Shown here: positions 35,801 through 48,182 of the stretch, one piece after another
Layout: each line of letters begins with the position of its first letter
Position numbering within the stretch: position 1 is the stretch's first letter
Source of the DNA: Viridothelium virens
Lineage: Eukaryota > Ascomycota > Dothideomycetes > Trypetheliales > Trypetheliaceae
NCBI GenBank assembly: GCA_010094025.1
Contig: ML991806.1
Span: 124,001 to 188,000 of the forward strand
Length of the DNA stretch: 64,000 nucleotides
Reading direction: 5' to 3'
Made by a program: the position numbers and the translations under genes
Notes under the pieces: model-generated
What the model saw: only the letters and a program-made list of their open reading frames with translations
Database searches by the model: none
Told to the model about the DNA's origin: nothing

Positions 35801-38800
35801 GGGCGAAGAGAGCGACATTGTCATTGTATCTTTGACGCGTGGCAACGAGGCTGCGGACATTGGTTTCATGGCAGCTCCAGAAAGGTTAAACGTTCTCTTG
35901 TCCAGAGCTCGCGATGCGCTTGTAATGATTGGAAACTCAAAGACATTCTCGAATAGTCGCAAGGGTAAGGAGGTCTGGGTGCCGTTTCTCAACCAGCTGA
36001 AAGAGCAGAACCACATTTACGACGGTATACCTGTTAAGTGTGAGAAGCACCCAGACAAGGACATGTTACTTCAATGTCCAGAGGAGTTTGAATCTCAGTG
36101 CCCCGATGGCGGCTGTTCAGCCCCTTGTGGAACTAAGCTCAACTGTAATATGCACGACTGCCCCCGTCAATGCCATCAATTGGTAGACCATTCCAAGGTG
36201 CCGTGCCCTGCAATCATCGAAGTTACTTGTCCACGAGACCACAAAATGTCGTACAAATGTTCTCAGAAGAGTAGAGGCTGTCGTCTATGCGCTGATGAAG
36301 ACCGGAGATTGAAAGAGCGACAAAAACGGGATCATGATCTTGAAGTTCAGCGTGCTGCCAAACAAAAGCGATACGCTCAGGAACTTGCTGAACTACAGGA
36401 CGAGATTGCCCACCAAAGACGGATTCTGAGGGATGAATCTAATGACAACGAACGTGAAAAGGTACTTCAACAACACAGAACGGATCTGGAAAACATCAAG
36501 AAGAATGCCGAAAGAAAAGCCTCAAAGGCAACCAACAGGGTGGAGAACCAAGATCTGGAGATGAAGGAGAAGTCTCCGGCAACGGAAGATATTTCTGTAC
36601 CACTGACAAATCCGTCCAATAAGCCGCAGATTGACACGAAGGAAGATCTTGTCGATCATGTGTCAAGTGCTCGGGCTGTGTGGCAACGCCAAAAGGATCA
36701 TGAAGGTGCACAAAATGACGCTTTGGATGATTTGATGAAGATGATAGGACTGGAGGACGTCAAAGACCAATTCCTGACCATCAAAGACAAAGTCGATACT
36801 TCTGTGAGGCAAGGCGTGGACATGAAGGACGAAAGGTTTAGTGCCTCTCTACTTGGAAATCCAGGGACAGGTACTGCAGACATTTGAAATTTTTTACAAA
36901 ACGCATCCACTGACCTTCTAAAGGTAAAACAACGGTTGCCCGCATTTACGCTAGATTCTTGACTTCCGTCGGCGCTTTACCAGGGAATTTCTTTGTCGAA
37001 ACGACAGGCTCACGACTTGCTAATGATGGTGTGCCTGGCTGTAAAAAGCACATCGAGGAGATCCTTAACAAAGGAGGCGGCGCCTTGTTCATTGATGAGG
37101 CATACCAGCTCACCTCCGGGCAGAGCTACGGTGCTGGCGCGGTGCTTGACTTTCTCCTAGCTGAAGTCGAAAACCTCACGGGCAAGATCGTATTCATCAT
37201 CGCGGGATACAACAAACAAATGGAATCCTTCTTCACCCACAACCCTGGCATACCAAGTCGTTTCCCATACCAGATGCAGTTCGCCGACTACGAAGACACA
37301 GAACTTCTGCAGATCTTGAAGTTCAAGATTGGGAGGAAGTGGGACGGCCGAATGAAGGTTGAGGATGGACTCAATGGGCTCTATTCTCGAATTGTCTCGC
37401 GCCGAATCGGACGCGGACGCGGTCGTGAAGGGTTCGGAAATGCTCGCACTGTTGAAAACACGTTTGCCGCAGTAACGGCTCGCCAGGCCAAGCGCCTTCA
37501 AAAACAGAGACGGGCTGGAAAACGCCCTGACGACATGTTGCTGACAAAAATTGATCTTATAGGGCCGGAACCTTCGGTGGCATTGAGAAACAACGATACT
37601 TGGGTTAAGCTCCAGGGGATGATTGGCCTCGGTTCCGTAAAGACATCCATTCAAGTCTTACTAGACAGCATTCAGTACAATTATAAGAGGGAGCTGGAAG
37701 AACAGCCGATCGTAGAGTACAGTTTGAATCGAGTCTTCCTAGGGTCACCGGGCACTGGTAAAACGTCGGTTGCAAAATTGTATGGGAAGATACTTGTCGA
37801 TCTTGGTTTACTCTCCAATGGTGAAGGTGAGAAAACCCAAGCAAAATTAACCACCTCTTGTTAATAGACTTGTCAAGTCGTTGTCAAAAACCCATCTGAT
37901 TTCGTGGGGGCCGTCATGGGCGAATCAGAAAAAAACACAAAAGGAATCCTTGCATCGACTATTGGCAAGGTTCTCGTCATCGACGAAGCATATGGGCTCT
38001 ACGGCAACCAGGGTACAACGGGGAGCGGGTCCTTCTCAGACCCATTTAGGGCTGCAATCGTAGATACTATCGTTGCAGAAGTCCAAAGCACGCCGGGAGA
38101 GGATCGCTGTGTATTACTTCTTGGATACAAAGATCAGATGGAGCGAATGTTTCAGAACGTCAATCCAGGTTTCAGTCGTCGTTTCCCACTTGATGCAGCC
38201 TTCGTCTTCGAGGATTTCACCGATGACGAACTGCAAAAGATTCTCGCTCTGAAATTGAAGCAGCAAGCATACGACGCGACAGATCAGGGGAAGAGGGTGG
38301 CCCTTGAAGTGCTCCAACGAGCGCGTAATCGCCCGAATTTTGGAAACGCCGGAGAAATCGACAATCTTCTCAATGCTGCCAAGGCGAGGCATCAGAAGCG
38401 TCTTTCCGCACGTCAGACGCAAAAGCACGCCACTTTAGAAGCGGTAGACTTCGACGAGGACTTCAATCGCGGTGAGAGAGCCTCCACGAACGTGCGCAAG
38501 CTCTTTGAAGGAGTTGTCGGTTGTGAAGACCTCATTTCGCAGCTGGAGGGATACCAGCAGGTGGTGGCGAACATGAAGGCTCGCAACATGGATCCACGAG
38601 AGCAAATAGCTTTCAATTTCCTTTTCCGGGGTCCCCCAGGTAAAGCCTTTCGCTGCATGGTTTGCAATATGGCGCTAATTTATTCCGTTTAGGTACCGGT
38701 AAAACGACAACAGCAAGAAAAATGGGTAAGATATATTATGATATGGGCTTCTTGGCAAGTGGAGAGGTTGTCGAATGCTCTGCAAGTGACTTAGTCGGTC

Positions 38801-39993
38801 AATATGTTGGGCAGACTGGACCGAAGACGCAAGACAAGCTTGAGAAAGCCCTTGGAAAGATCCTCTTCATTGACGAAGCTTATCGCCTTGCTGAAGGGCA
38901 TTTTGCCAAGGAGGCCATGGATGAGATTGTTGACTCCCTTACGAAACCTAAATTTGCAGGGAAGCTCATTACTATCCTTGCAGGTTATGATGCCGACATC
39001 AATCGTCTTATGGCCATCAATCCAGGTCTGACGAGTCGATTCCCAGAAGCCATCGTCTTCAAGAGCTTGTCTTCTGCAGAATGTGTCCAATTACTCGCCG
39101 AACAACTTGAAAGAAAGAAACATCTAGACTCTCGGGTATTGACGAACCCAAGTGCAGAGAATCTAGCCAAGCTCCTTGCCAAATTTGAGATTCTCTCGGG
39201 CTTGGCCAATTGGGCAAATGCACGTGATGTTCAAACTTTGTCGAAGAACATCTTTGGCAAGATCATCAGATCGGCCAAGCAGAAGGATGAGTTAATAGTA
39301 GTTACGGAAGAAATTGTCTTCGCAGAGCTGGACTCCATGATCTCAGAACGGTCTACACGCGGCCGTGAGGCACAGAACCAAAGGTTCTCGAAGCCAAGAA
39401 AGACGTTACCAGTCGATACAATGACGCTGGACCCACCCTCGCAGCCACCCATGTCCACCTCGGCGAGTGCCGAACCCGAAGAAGTCAAACCTCCGCCTCC
39501 ACCCGCTCCAGCGACGCAAAGTCCGACAGGCGAGGAACGTGATGACGGAGTCAGCGACGCGGTTTGGGCGAAGTTGCAAGAGGATAAACGCGCTGCTGAG
39601 GACCGAGTGAAAGCATACCGGGATCTTCTTGCCAGACAACAGGTGCAGGAAGACGCTCACACGGAGTCGTCGAAAAAGGAAAGAGCAGAGGAGAAGAATC
39701 TGCAGGAGCAAGTCGAAAAAAGCAATACTGCCGAAGCTGATGATGCGAGAAGACGGTTAGAGCAAGCTCGCATCGAGCATGAATTGGCACGCCGGGCTCG
39801 TGAGGAGGAATTGGCGAAGATTGAGCGGCAGCGAAAAGAGGAGGCAAAGAGAAGAAAAGAGGAAGCTCAGGCACAGGCCAAGCTGAGATCGATGGGTGTT
39901 TGTCCTGTGGGTTACAGATGGATCAAGCAGAACGGTGGATATCGATGTGCTGCTGGCGGCCATTTTGTTAGCGATGCGCAATTGGGTCACTGA
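32818..39993 (+). CDS. NF-X1-type zinc finger and helicase protein fused to three CbxX/CfxQ AAA+ domains
   Basis: Five exons (32818-34303, 34357-36870, 36924-37826, 37878-38639, 38693-39993) give 2,321 residues. A helical N-terminus leads into a UPF1-like superfamily 1 helicase: GPPGTGKS (493-500), VEEAGEI (EEAG 756-759), IGDHQQLRP, QKQHRMCPEI, YQGEESDIVIVSLTRGN and LNVLLSRAR (to about 1014). A Cys/His-rich region (about 1057-1140) resembles NF-X1 fingers, then a charged coiled coil. Three AAA+ domains follow, with Walker A GNPGTGKT (1329), GSPGTGKT (1607) and GPPGTGKT (1886), and Walker B FIDEAYQL, VIDEAYGL and FIDEAYRL (Asp 1391, 1670, 1949). A second coiled coil and a short C-terminal CPVGYRWIKQNGGYRC end the protein. 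NF-X1 helicases act in RNA surveillance and heterochromatin; the AAA part is related to remodelling ATPases such as Rubisco activase CbxX. How the two engines cooperate is unknown. Confidence 0.93.
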
Positions 39994-40533
39994 ATACTCT
40001 GTTCTGACGAAGTGGAGGACGAGCTGACATGACCTATTTCCTTGCCTCTTTGCATGGTAGTGGCTTTGTTCCTAGACTCGGCTCTCCGCACACATGAATG
40101 CTTGTGCCAGTTGATCTAGAAATGGAAAGCTGCGTAGCCATTATAAACTTTTGACGCGTCAGAATCCGGTTCCCCTGTGACGTCATAGAGTAATTGATGT
40201 GAGGTACTATGCTAAGGATAGTCTCAAGGAAGGTACCTTATGCTGAGCAGACGAGTGATAAAGAGACTAGCGCTTCAATTGAATTGAACTTAAAGAGCTA
40301 AGAGCCTGACGATTAGCACATATGGCGCGAAGTTCCGATCCTGGCTGGTTGAGTAAACATGCCGCATGAAGAGTAATTCTTATCCGAGGCTCCCGGCACA
40401 GTAGATGCTCAGCACTTCAGTAACATCTCCCTCGGCCAACTCCACTGGAGATGAAGACGGTGGAAAGATACATTGAAGAATATTAAGCACTAGCAGTTAG
40501 TATCCAACAACACTATCTGATTAATCCTCCAAA
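39994..40533. other. Intergenic region
   Basis: A 540 bp region with the 3' end of the helicase gene and the promoter of the hydrolase gene. No gene or repeat recognised. Confidence 0.45.
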
Positions 40534-41843
40534 ATGGCGTCTCCCACGCTTCCACTATTCCAAGATCCCCGCATCACAGCCAACAACTTCGCCAATCTCA
40601 ATGGCCAAACCTATCGTAAGTCGATTTTCGATCCCAACCTACTCCATGTACAGCAGCAATCTTCATTTACCTGCAACGCCAAATAAACGAATCAGTTAAT
40701 CCAAAACCCAGACTACATCCTCGGCGAGCCCTCCACCCCCACCCCCACCCCCAAAGCCACCATCTTCCTGATCCACGGCTGGCCCGACCTCTCCACCGGC
40801 TGGCGCTTCCAAATCCCGACACTCCTTTCGCACGACCTCCGCGTCATCGCGCTCGACATGATGGGCTACGGGCAGACCGCCGCACCCACCGCGCCACCCG
40901 CCTCGCTGCACCTATACGGCTTCAAGCGAGCCGCCGACGACATCGCGGAGCTCGCGCGCCAGCTGGGGTGCAGCTCGATCATGCTCGGCGGCCATGACTG
41001 GGGCGGCGCCGTCGTGTATCGCGTGGCGCAGTGGTATCCGCAGCTGGTGGCCGCGCTGTTCAGCGTGTGTACGCCGTATTTCCCGCTCGCGAGCAGCTAC
41101 GTCTCGACGCAGGAGGTGGTGAGGGCGGTGCCGCAATTTGCGTATCAGTTGCATCTGGCGAGTGGGGAGCTGGAGCGGAGGTTGACGACGAAGGGGGAGA
41201 TTCGTGGGTTTTTGAATGCGATGTATGGGGGGAGGAGTCAGACGGGGGAGGTCGCGTTTGATCCGTTCAAGGGGGTGGATTTTGAGGTGCTGGAGAGGGT
41301 GGAGAAGACGAAGTTGGTTGGTGATGATGTGAGTGATTCCGATTTCTCTCTTTTTTTTTTTTTTTTTTTCTTTTTGCGAAAATGAGGTCTGAAACTAATG
41401 CGTTGGAGGTACTTGATTACTATGCGGATCAATTCGCACGTAACGGATTGCATGGGCCCTGTAAGTTTATTACTGCAAATTCAGAAGCCCGGCCCGATGA
41501 TAGGCTGATGGATGTCAGGTAATTGGTATCGTACACGTGAGGCGAACTTCAAAGACGAGCAAAGGCATGTTTTGTTATAGTACTCTGAAGACTTCGTGCT
41601 AATTGTTGATGAAGTCTTGAACGGCCCTCGACCATCCAATGTCCTGTGCTGTTCATTTTAGCAACGAAAGACAATGTTCTGACGCGAGACACCGCACGAG
41701 GTATAGAGAAAAATATTCCAAATTTGACTCAGCGTGAGGTTGATGCTAGTCATTGGGCCTTATGGCAGACCCCAGCAGAAGTCAACGGTCATATTCAGGA
41801 TTGGTTGGAGAATGTTGTCTTTGGTGACAAAAGCAGACTTTGA
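40534..41843 (+). CDS. Alpha/beta hydrolase, epoxide-hydrolase-like
   Basis: Five exons (40534-40615, 40712-41328, 41409-41460, 41519-41564, 41615-41843) give 341 residues. The oxyanion-hole motif is FLIHGWPD, the nucleophile elbow GGHDWGG supplies the aspartate expected of epoxide hydrolases, and the catalytic histidine is likely in DASHWALWQTP near the C-terminus. ATKDNVLT may carry the charge-relay acid. Such enzymes open epoxides to diols, in detoxification or metabolite synthesis, using a covalent ester intermediate. The fourth intron appears to use a GC donor (GCATGT); this is the only non-GT donor needed in the window. The second intron contains a long T tract. The central part (40740-41100) is GC-rich. 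Confidence 0.9.
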
Positions 41844-43722
41844 CTCATAGTTTCTTCATAACGGCTTTCACGCGATCTAAGAAACGCAGGCCAAATTGGT
41901 TGAATTCTTTCTTAGAGCATGTGAATGTAGCCTTTTGCCAACACACTGACGTTGAAAGTGGAGAGAGTGGAGCCAGAAACCGAGCTATACCACGAAAATA
42001 CCCACATGTTTACATGCAAAAAGCGCTCGCATTTTCACCCCGTAAATTCCACTCAAAAGTGTGGGGCGTCCAGCAACTATGCCTGCTTCGTTGCTGTCAT
42101 GTCCAGCTTAGAGAATTGCATTCCCTGGTAGTAGACTGGGACGCGCGGAACGCTGGCATCTTGACACTTGTACTCTGTTGGTGTTGAAACGATGCACTGA
42201 ATGTATTACTCCGTAAACGATGGCGTCCTTATAGCGAGTGCCTCTAGGCCGAGAGAGGATAATAGGGTAATTTTGAAACCCCAGCTACTCGGAAAGATGC
42301 GAGGATTACAAAGCTCGTCGTCATCCTAACGGCGCTAGAAGCTTGTTGCTCGACTGGAAAAAAAAAATAGTCGAGGCTTGGGCATCATGTCTGCGTGCTC
42401 CGTTTCTCCGGTACGGTCCACCCATGCTGCATAGGCATGTCAGCACTTTAACCGTGATTTGATCGTCGAGATGCCCAAAGGTCCTCCCGTGGGACCAAAG
42501 ACAGTGAACGGCGTTAGAGTGAAGGTTCAAGCCCCCGAAAACGCTGTAACGGGCCAGGTCGAGGCTTCGCAACGCCAGTAGTGATATGATTGCGCAGAAT
42601 CGATAAAGCCGTGCTTTCCTGTAACGATGCCATTGGCTGCCTGCTATCTACAAGACCCGCGAGGGTGGATTTGGGTGCAGATTCCTGGCCGTTGCAATGT
42701 AGTGCAGGGTTTTTCGCCGCAAGTTCCGGTGGATCGTGCGAGGGACGACGATGTGGAACCAGGTGCCAGGGTCTTATGAATTTCGGACTGTGATGCAGAT
42801 GCCGAGCTTTACTCCCTTCACCGAAATCCCGTTTGCCAAGAGCTGCAATAGGGTGCAAGAGGTGAGTAGATTTGAGATGGTTGTATGCGAGTGGCCTACG
42901 AGCGATGGCTAGGAGACTGCGATTTGCGACAATGTCGCGCTGAGGACGATCAGTTCCGAACCCTAACTCTTCTTGATACTGCAAGTTGAGCACAGTGCCA
43001 CGCCACGCAAACTCGATCACAACGGACGACCAGTTGACTTAGATCCAAGTCGGAAGTTCCAGCAGTATTGTACAAAATCCGCGCAGCATTTGCATGCAGT
43101 TGCGTCCACTCGATGGGTTGTCCGACACCCCACGTCCATGCCTCGGGGAAGAAAGTGGTGTAGCGGCTAGCTGGGTTGATTTTACCAGGAGCTGCACCAC
43201 CAGCAGCTGGCATGCCGGCGTGCTGGCTAGAATCTTATCTCAAGTTCTACGGCGCAGATGACGGAACGATATGTCAACTCTTAACCAACGGCGATATCCG
43301 GCTTCACTTCGCCCGGAGATGATCTGATGTGAAAGGGGCTGCTCGGCTTCTGTTGAGTGTATTCCCTGAAGGGTTCTGGCTGCTTGGAAGGCTGGATGAA
43401 TGGAAAAAAGCCAGCCACCAGGTGATTCTAAAGGCGAGGCGGAAGTTCTAGGGAATGATTCGCCTGAATTAGCCTAGACGCAGCAGCTTTGGGGGTTTGT
43501 TAGCTGATTGTCTGTCGGACTGATCGCCTTTCGAGACAGGGTCGATCCTGATCGAAGCCAAGTCGGCGTCTGGTGGAGTTTGGAAAGGGAGAGAGATCGA
43601 GCACCTTGCTCGCATGTATATCATGGACTGCCTCTGCGAACTTGACGTTGCTTTTCTGGCATTCGGCTGCTCCCTTGCAATCCTGGTATTGGGTGTAGCC
43701 CACCGAAAGCATTGCTTTGAAA
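41844..43722. other. 1.9 kb region without a supported gene
   Basis: The region lies between two plus-strand genes. One exact TACTCCGTA lies at 42207-42215. On the minus strand, open stretches at 42950-43213 and 43500-43712 begin with ATG and look somewhat protein-like, but I could not join them into a gene nor recognise a family. Confidence 0.4.
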
Positions 43723-45152
43723 ATGGCACCTTCAGCTAGTTCAGATGTGTATCAGATGTCGAATGGATACGGGAAAAAAAGCAATTCGCCCATACTGGCA
43801 TCCGTGTTGCATGGACCCAGGGACTTGCGTTTAGTACGGCTTCTTATTTCTTCGATGTACTCCGTACCTACTTTAATCCCACCCTCAACGTGGGGGTCCA
43901 CGTCCACGCCATACAGCTTTTTTTAATCTTGGGCGCTAATCAAGCTTGATTTAGGAAATAAGGTCCGTATCAGATCCTGCACCCCACGAACTCCAGATTG
44001 CCATAAAAAGGACTGGCCTGTGCGGTAGCGATGTTGCCTACTACAAGAACTTCCGGAATGGCGACCTCCAAGCAGTTGCGCCTTTGTCGCTCGGTCATGA
44101 ATCAGCCGGTGTGGTCGTCGCCATGGGCGAAAGTGTACAGGGCTTTCATATCGGCCAAAGGGTCGCGCTCGAAGTCGGTGTGCCCTGCGATGATTGTCGT
44201 ACATGTCAACGTGGTCGATACAACTTGTGTGCGAAGATGAGGTTCAGGAGTAGTGCCAAATCAGTACCTCACTACCAAGGATGTCTCCAAGAAAGAATAA
44301 ATCATCCAGCAAAGTGGTGCCACAAGTACGCATGATAATGTGCACCTACAGGAGAGTGAAAAGTGGAGGCTGACGACTGTGCCAAGGATTCCTTCCCACG
44401 TCTCTCTTGACAGTGCTGCGCTGCTCGAGCCTCTTTCTGTAGCTATCCACGCCGTCCGACGGAGCTTTATCGAACAAGGAGACACAGTCGTGGTGTACGG
44501 CGCCGGGACTGTTGGACTACTGGTTGCTGCCATGGCCAAGCTGTCTGGTGCGACGACCGTACTAATATCAGATGTTGACAGTGGCCGTGTGGAATACGCG
44601 TTGCACAATGGATTCGCAACTAAAGGCTATATCAATACCAAAACCAGTCCTTTGACTGAGCTCTCTGATAAGCTTATGGCAGCAAAAGAGACTGCTGTAG
44701 ATGTGGTCGACATCGCATGTGCCGACCAACCAGATGCCGAAGGTGCGGATGTGACTTTCGACTGTACTGGTAAGGAGATCTGCATCCAAGCTGGCCTTTA
44801 CGTAAGTTACTCTCCAATCATGCCATCCTCTTTTTCGTCATTGATATTCATTCGTTTGCAGACGACAAGACCTGGTGGCCAGTTGGTTATGGTAGGAATG
44901 GGAACTCCTATCCAGACCTTGCCAGTGTCTGCGGCCCACCTCAGAGAGATTGATATCATTGGAATCTTTCGATACGCAAACACTTATGCGACAGGTATCA
45001 AGATACTCTCATCAGGCGTCCTACCTTGCTTGGATAACATGGTCACGCATCGATTCCAAGGTCTCGATGCTGTGCCAAAAGCCTTTGAGGTTGCAGGCCG
45101 TACTGTGGATCACGAGGGCAGTTTAGTCTTGAAAGTCGTTATCGAAACTTGA
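43723..45152 (+). CDS. Zinc-dependent alcohol/polyol dehydrogenase (sorbitol/xylitol dehydrogenase type)
   Basis: Four exons (43723-43833, 43955-44325, 44387-44801, 44862-45152) give 395 residues. The catalytic zinc site is seen in TGLCGSDVAYYKN and LGHESAGVV, and the structural zinc ligands in VPCDDCRTCQRGRYNLC. The NAD-binding motif is VVYGAGTVGLLVAAMAK. MRFRSSAKS and QERINHPA are typical of the sorbitol/xylitol dehydrogenase branch of the medium-chain family. It should oxidise a polyol to a ketose in the cytosol; the exact sugar alcohol is not determined. The third intron is 60 nt long, without an in-frame stop, so retention would add 20 residues. The promoter contains one TACTCCGTA inside intron 1 (43858-43866). 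Confidence 0.92.
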
Positions 45153-45606
45153 AGAGCTGTTATAGAATGAAATCTTTTGGATTTGTGAGTATTTTATGGA
45201 ATCGCTGTTGAATTGAAAGTTGTCGGTGTTCAACGAGGCTGGGTATTTTTACGGTACCGCACCTGTTCTTTTGATAAAGACAGGCCTTTGGGATTCCCAT
45301 TTCGGTAACATAGGTGCCAGATTTAGATCACGAGTTATACTCTATTGGTGATTAGACATGCAATCAAGCTTACCTTAGCTACCAGGCACATGTCGAAAGT
45401 GTGATGCTTAATTGTGGCGCGAGCTGGTCTTTGGGACACAGTCGAGTGGCGCAGGCGATGATGGCATTCACTATTAGCATCAGCATCTCACCCCTCCAAC
45501 CTTTGTACCCTTGATCCCGTTCAGGTACCTAGTTCACCACCACAACTGCCAAGCAATAAACAGACTCTCCCGAGAGGTGGTGAGCCAAGTGAAATTGGCG
45601 TTCAAC
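45153..45606. other. Intergenic region
   Basis: About 450 bp with the promoter of the signalosome gene. Nothing else recognised. Confidence 0.45.
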
Positions 45607-46982
45607 ATGGACGAGTCAGATACCAACCCTAATCCGCTGGTCTCCATTGGCAGACCGCCAGACACTGCTCTCCAAGTACAGCTCCACCCTCTCGTCCTCC
45701 TTACAATATCCGACTATGTGACGCGACATACTATACGCAGACATAACACGCCAATAATTGGTGTAATACTCGGACAGCAGAATGGACGTGACATCACAAT
45801 GGAACATGCATTTGAATGCAAAGCATCTGTTGAGAATGGCTGCATCCTGATGGACGCCGACTGGTTTACTGAGCGTCTCGAGGAGTGTATGTCTCTTACA
45901 TTCTCGCCTTTCGGTTGATACTTGATGGCATCCTAACTGACATGTCGAAAAGATCGCGAGGTTCACAAAGCTCCAGCTCTTGACCTCGTCGGAGGCTTTG
46001 CCTTAGGCCCCATCACGGGACCTCTCCCAGAGCATGTACCTGTTGCACAACAACTATTGAACGTCAACGAAGCTGCAACGCTCTTGCTTTTCCATCCTTC
46101 CTCAGTAGTCGACAATGCATCGGCAGGCGGCAAACTGCCATTGTCTGTCTACGAAGCTTTCTATGAGCCCGGGTCGGAGAATGAAGACAAGAGCACTCAA
46201 CTCGATAAGCTTGGTATGGGTAGGCAGTTGAAGTTGAAGTTTAGGGAACTGGACTATTCCATGGATACTGGTGAAGCAGAGATGATTGGCATGGATTTCG
46301 TGGCACGGGGCGCCGGAAATGCAACAGCTGTATCAAGTACCGCCCAAGCCAAACCCGCTGCCGTTGCGGATGTGGGTAAAGGCAAGGGAAAGGCGGTCAC
46401 AGAGAATAGCAACGAAGAGGATCCGGACACACTACTGTCACCAGAGGATGAGGAGCGTATGTTACACTCTCCGCAATCAGAAGGCCGCTTCCAAAATTGG
46501 CCATTGCCACATCTGCTAATGTCAACTTCCTAGTCATTGCGCAGCTTACTGCTAAAGCTAACGCCATCAAAATGCTCCATCAGCGCATCAACCTTATCAA
46601 AGCTTACCTCAACTCCCTACCTCCCTCCTACCTATCAGACGCCAGCATCCCTATCTCCTCCACCGCACCCACCGATCCACAGGACCCTTCTCAACCTCCA
46701 ATCAATCACTCCATCCTTCGCTCTATCCAAGCGCTCGTTACCCGCCTCTCGCTTCTTATTCCCGCCGACCGTGAAGCGTTTGCCCTCCAATCCTCTCAAC
46801 AGAAATCTGACGTCGCGCTCATCGAGCTCCTCGGCAGCATGACCCAGACGCTGCAAGATGCCCGGGAGATGGGGAAGAAGTTTGCGGTAGTTGATAGTGT
46901 CAGGAATCAAGGACGTAAGGGAACCGGGGCGAGTTCGATGCCGTTCTTCAATCATGGAAGGGAAGGTATGTTGCTTGACTAA
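45607..46982 (+). CDS. csnF: COP9 signalosome subunit 6
   Basis: Three exons (45607-45886, 45953-46456, 46534-46982) give 410 residues. The MPN domain begins VQLHPLVLLTISDYVTRH and continues PIIGVILGQQNGRDITMEHAFE; it lacks the JAMM zinc ligands, as expected for the inactive MPN subunit CSN6. LPLSVYEAFYEP and FRELDYSMDTGEAEMIG are further CSN6 features, and the C-terminal helices (AQLTAKANAIKMLHQRI) anchor the subunit in the complex. An acidic, lysine-rich linker (KGKGKAVTENSNEEDPD) is inserted before them. The signalosome removes NEDD8 from cullins. The start at 45607 (AACATGG) was preferred because upstream sequence in the frame has no ATG. The C-terminus after GRKGTGASS is less certain, since a donor-like GTATGT lies just before the stop. 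Confidence 0.9.
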
Positions 46983-48182
46983 ACAACCAGCTCAAATAAC
47001 CATTCCGTTCGGCCGAAGCCCTAAGGCCCGCTTGCTTGCGACTTTGTTACTATCGGTCTTGACCGTGACCGAGTGTGAGAACGAAGTCGGAAATATCCGG
47101 GAAGGATTCCTGTCGGACACCACAAGCTGCTTTGCTCGTAATCATAACGACAAGATACCACATGATGAGAGGACTGGAGAATCGCAGAAGAAACCGAAGC
47201 ATCCGGCGCCTATTGAAGGCCTGAAAAAAGCTATTACGTAAGAAGCGTGCAGCCAAACGAGCACTGGATCTATCGAAAAGCTGGTAGTAGGGATTAAGTG
47301 AGCGTGCGGATGCCGGGACCCTGCTCAACTTGGACGAAACGTAGCGAAGCATACAGGTATTTGCTAAGAAAAGGCTCCCCCGAGGGATGATAGACGATAA
47401 TCACTCTAGAGGAGCACTAATGCAATAATGTCGACGAACCTAAAATTTTCTCTCCACGCTGGCTTCATTCTCTGGTCACGTAGTCTAGCTAGAGTGAACA
47501 GTAGAAGACTGCCAGACCTAAAGTGTATGAAGAAAATTTGACCTGAGCTTGTAGACGTCAGCTCTACTCTATACATTCACGAGACGGAAGCGTAGGGAAC
47601 AAAACGAAGAAGCTTGGTCGTAAGAAACGACGCATCGCCACCACTGTCCTCAATTTGCTAGAGGGAAAAGGCAGAATATTGTTCTTTGTAATGGTAGCCT
47701 CCGACTTGTCTTCTCGATTAAGTGCTTCGAAGCCGAACGATGGCGTCAAACTTCCCTGAATGCTCTATTCTTTCGTACGTCAGTCGTGGTATCATTCACA
47801 GATTTATAGCTGCCGCTGCCTGGTCGTGATAGCTGAAGACAAATGGAAGAATTGGAATGCCTCAAGATAGACATCGATCCAGTGTATAGAATGAAGCAAA
47901 GCGTTCAGCTAGTGCATTGGAGAATGCAGATCCGCAAGGAAACGAAAGGATAGCACCACCAGCGGGTTTGCCCAGGTTTTGTGGTGAGAGCCAAAGAAAT
48001 AGCCTCTGAGTCGAGGATGCAAGAACGCCAATCTTAGTGAATATTTGCATTATTGAGCTCTACATTTCTGTAGACTTTCGTAAAATCCTGGAGCACTAGG
48101 TCCGGCAGGCAATACCTTCTCGAGAGCCTGTGCGGGGCACATCCTCCTTCTCCATTTCCAGCTGACTTGATTCTCTTCCTAT
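46983..48182. other. Convergent intergenic region
   Basis: A 1.2 kb stretch between two converging genes. It contains only short open frames with no recognisable resemblance. No RNA gene or repeat seen. Confidence 0.4.

Noticed and set aside
42950-43712. Two protein-like minus-strand open stretches beginning with ATG
   Set aside because: They cannot be joined with plausible splice sites and show no recognised motif; the second lies only about 10 bases from the dehydrogenase start, leaving no promoter space.
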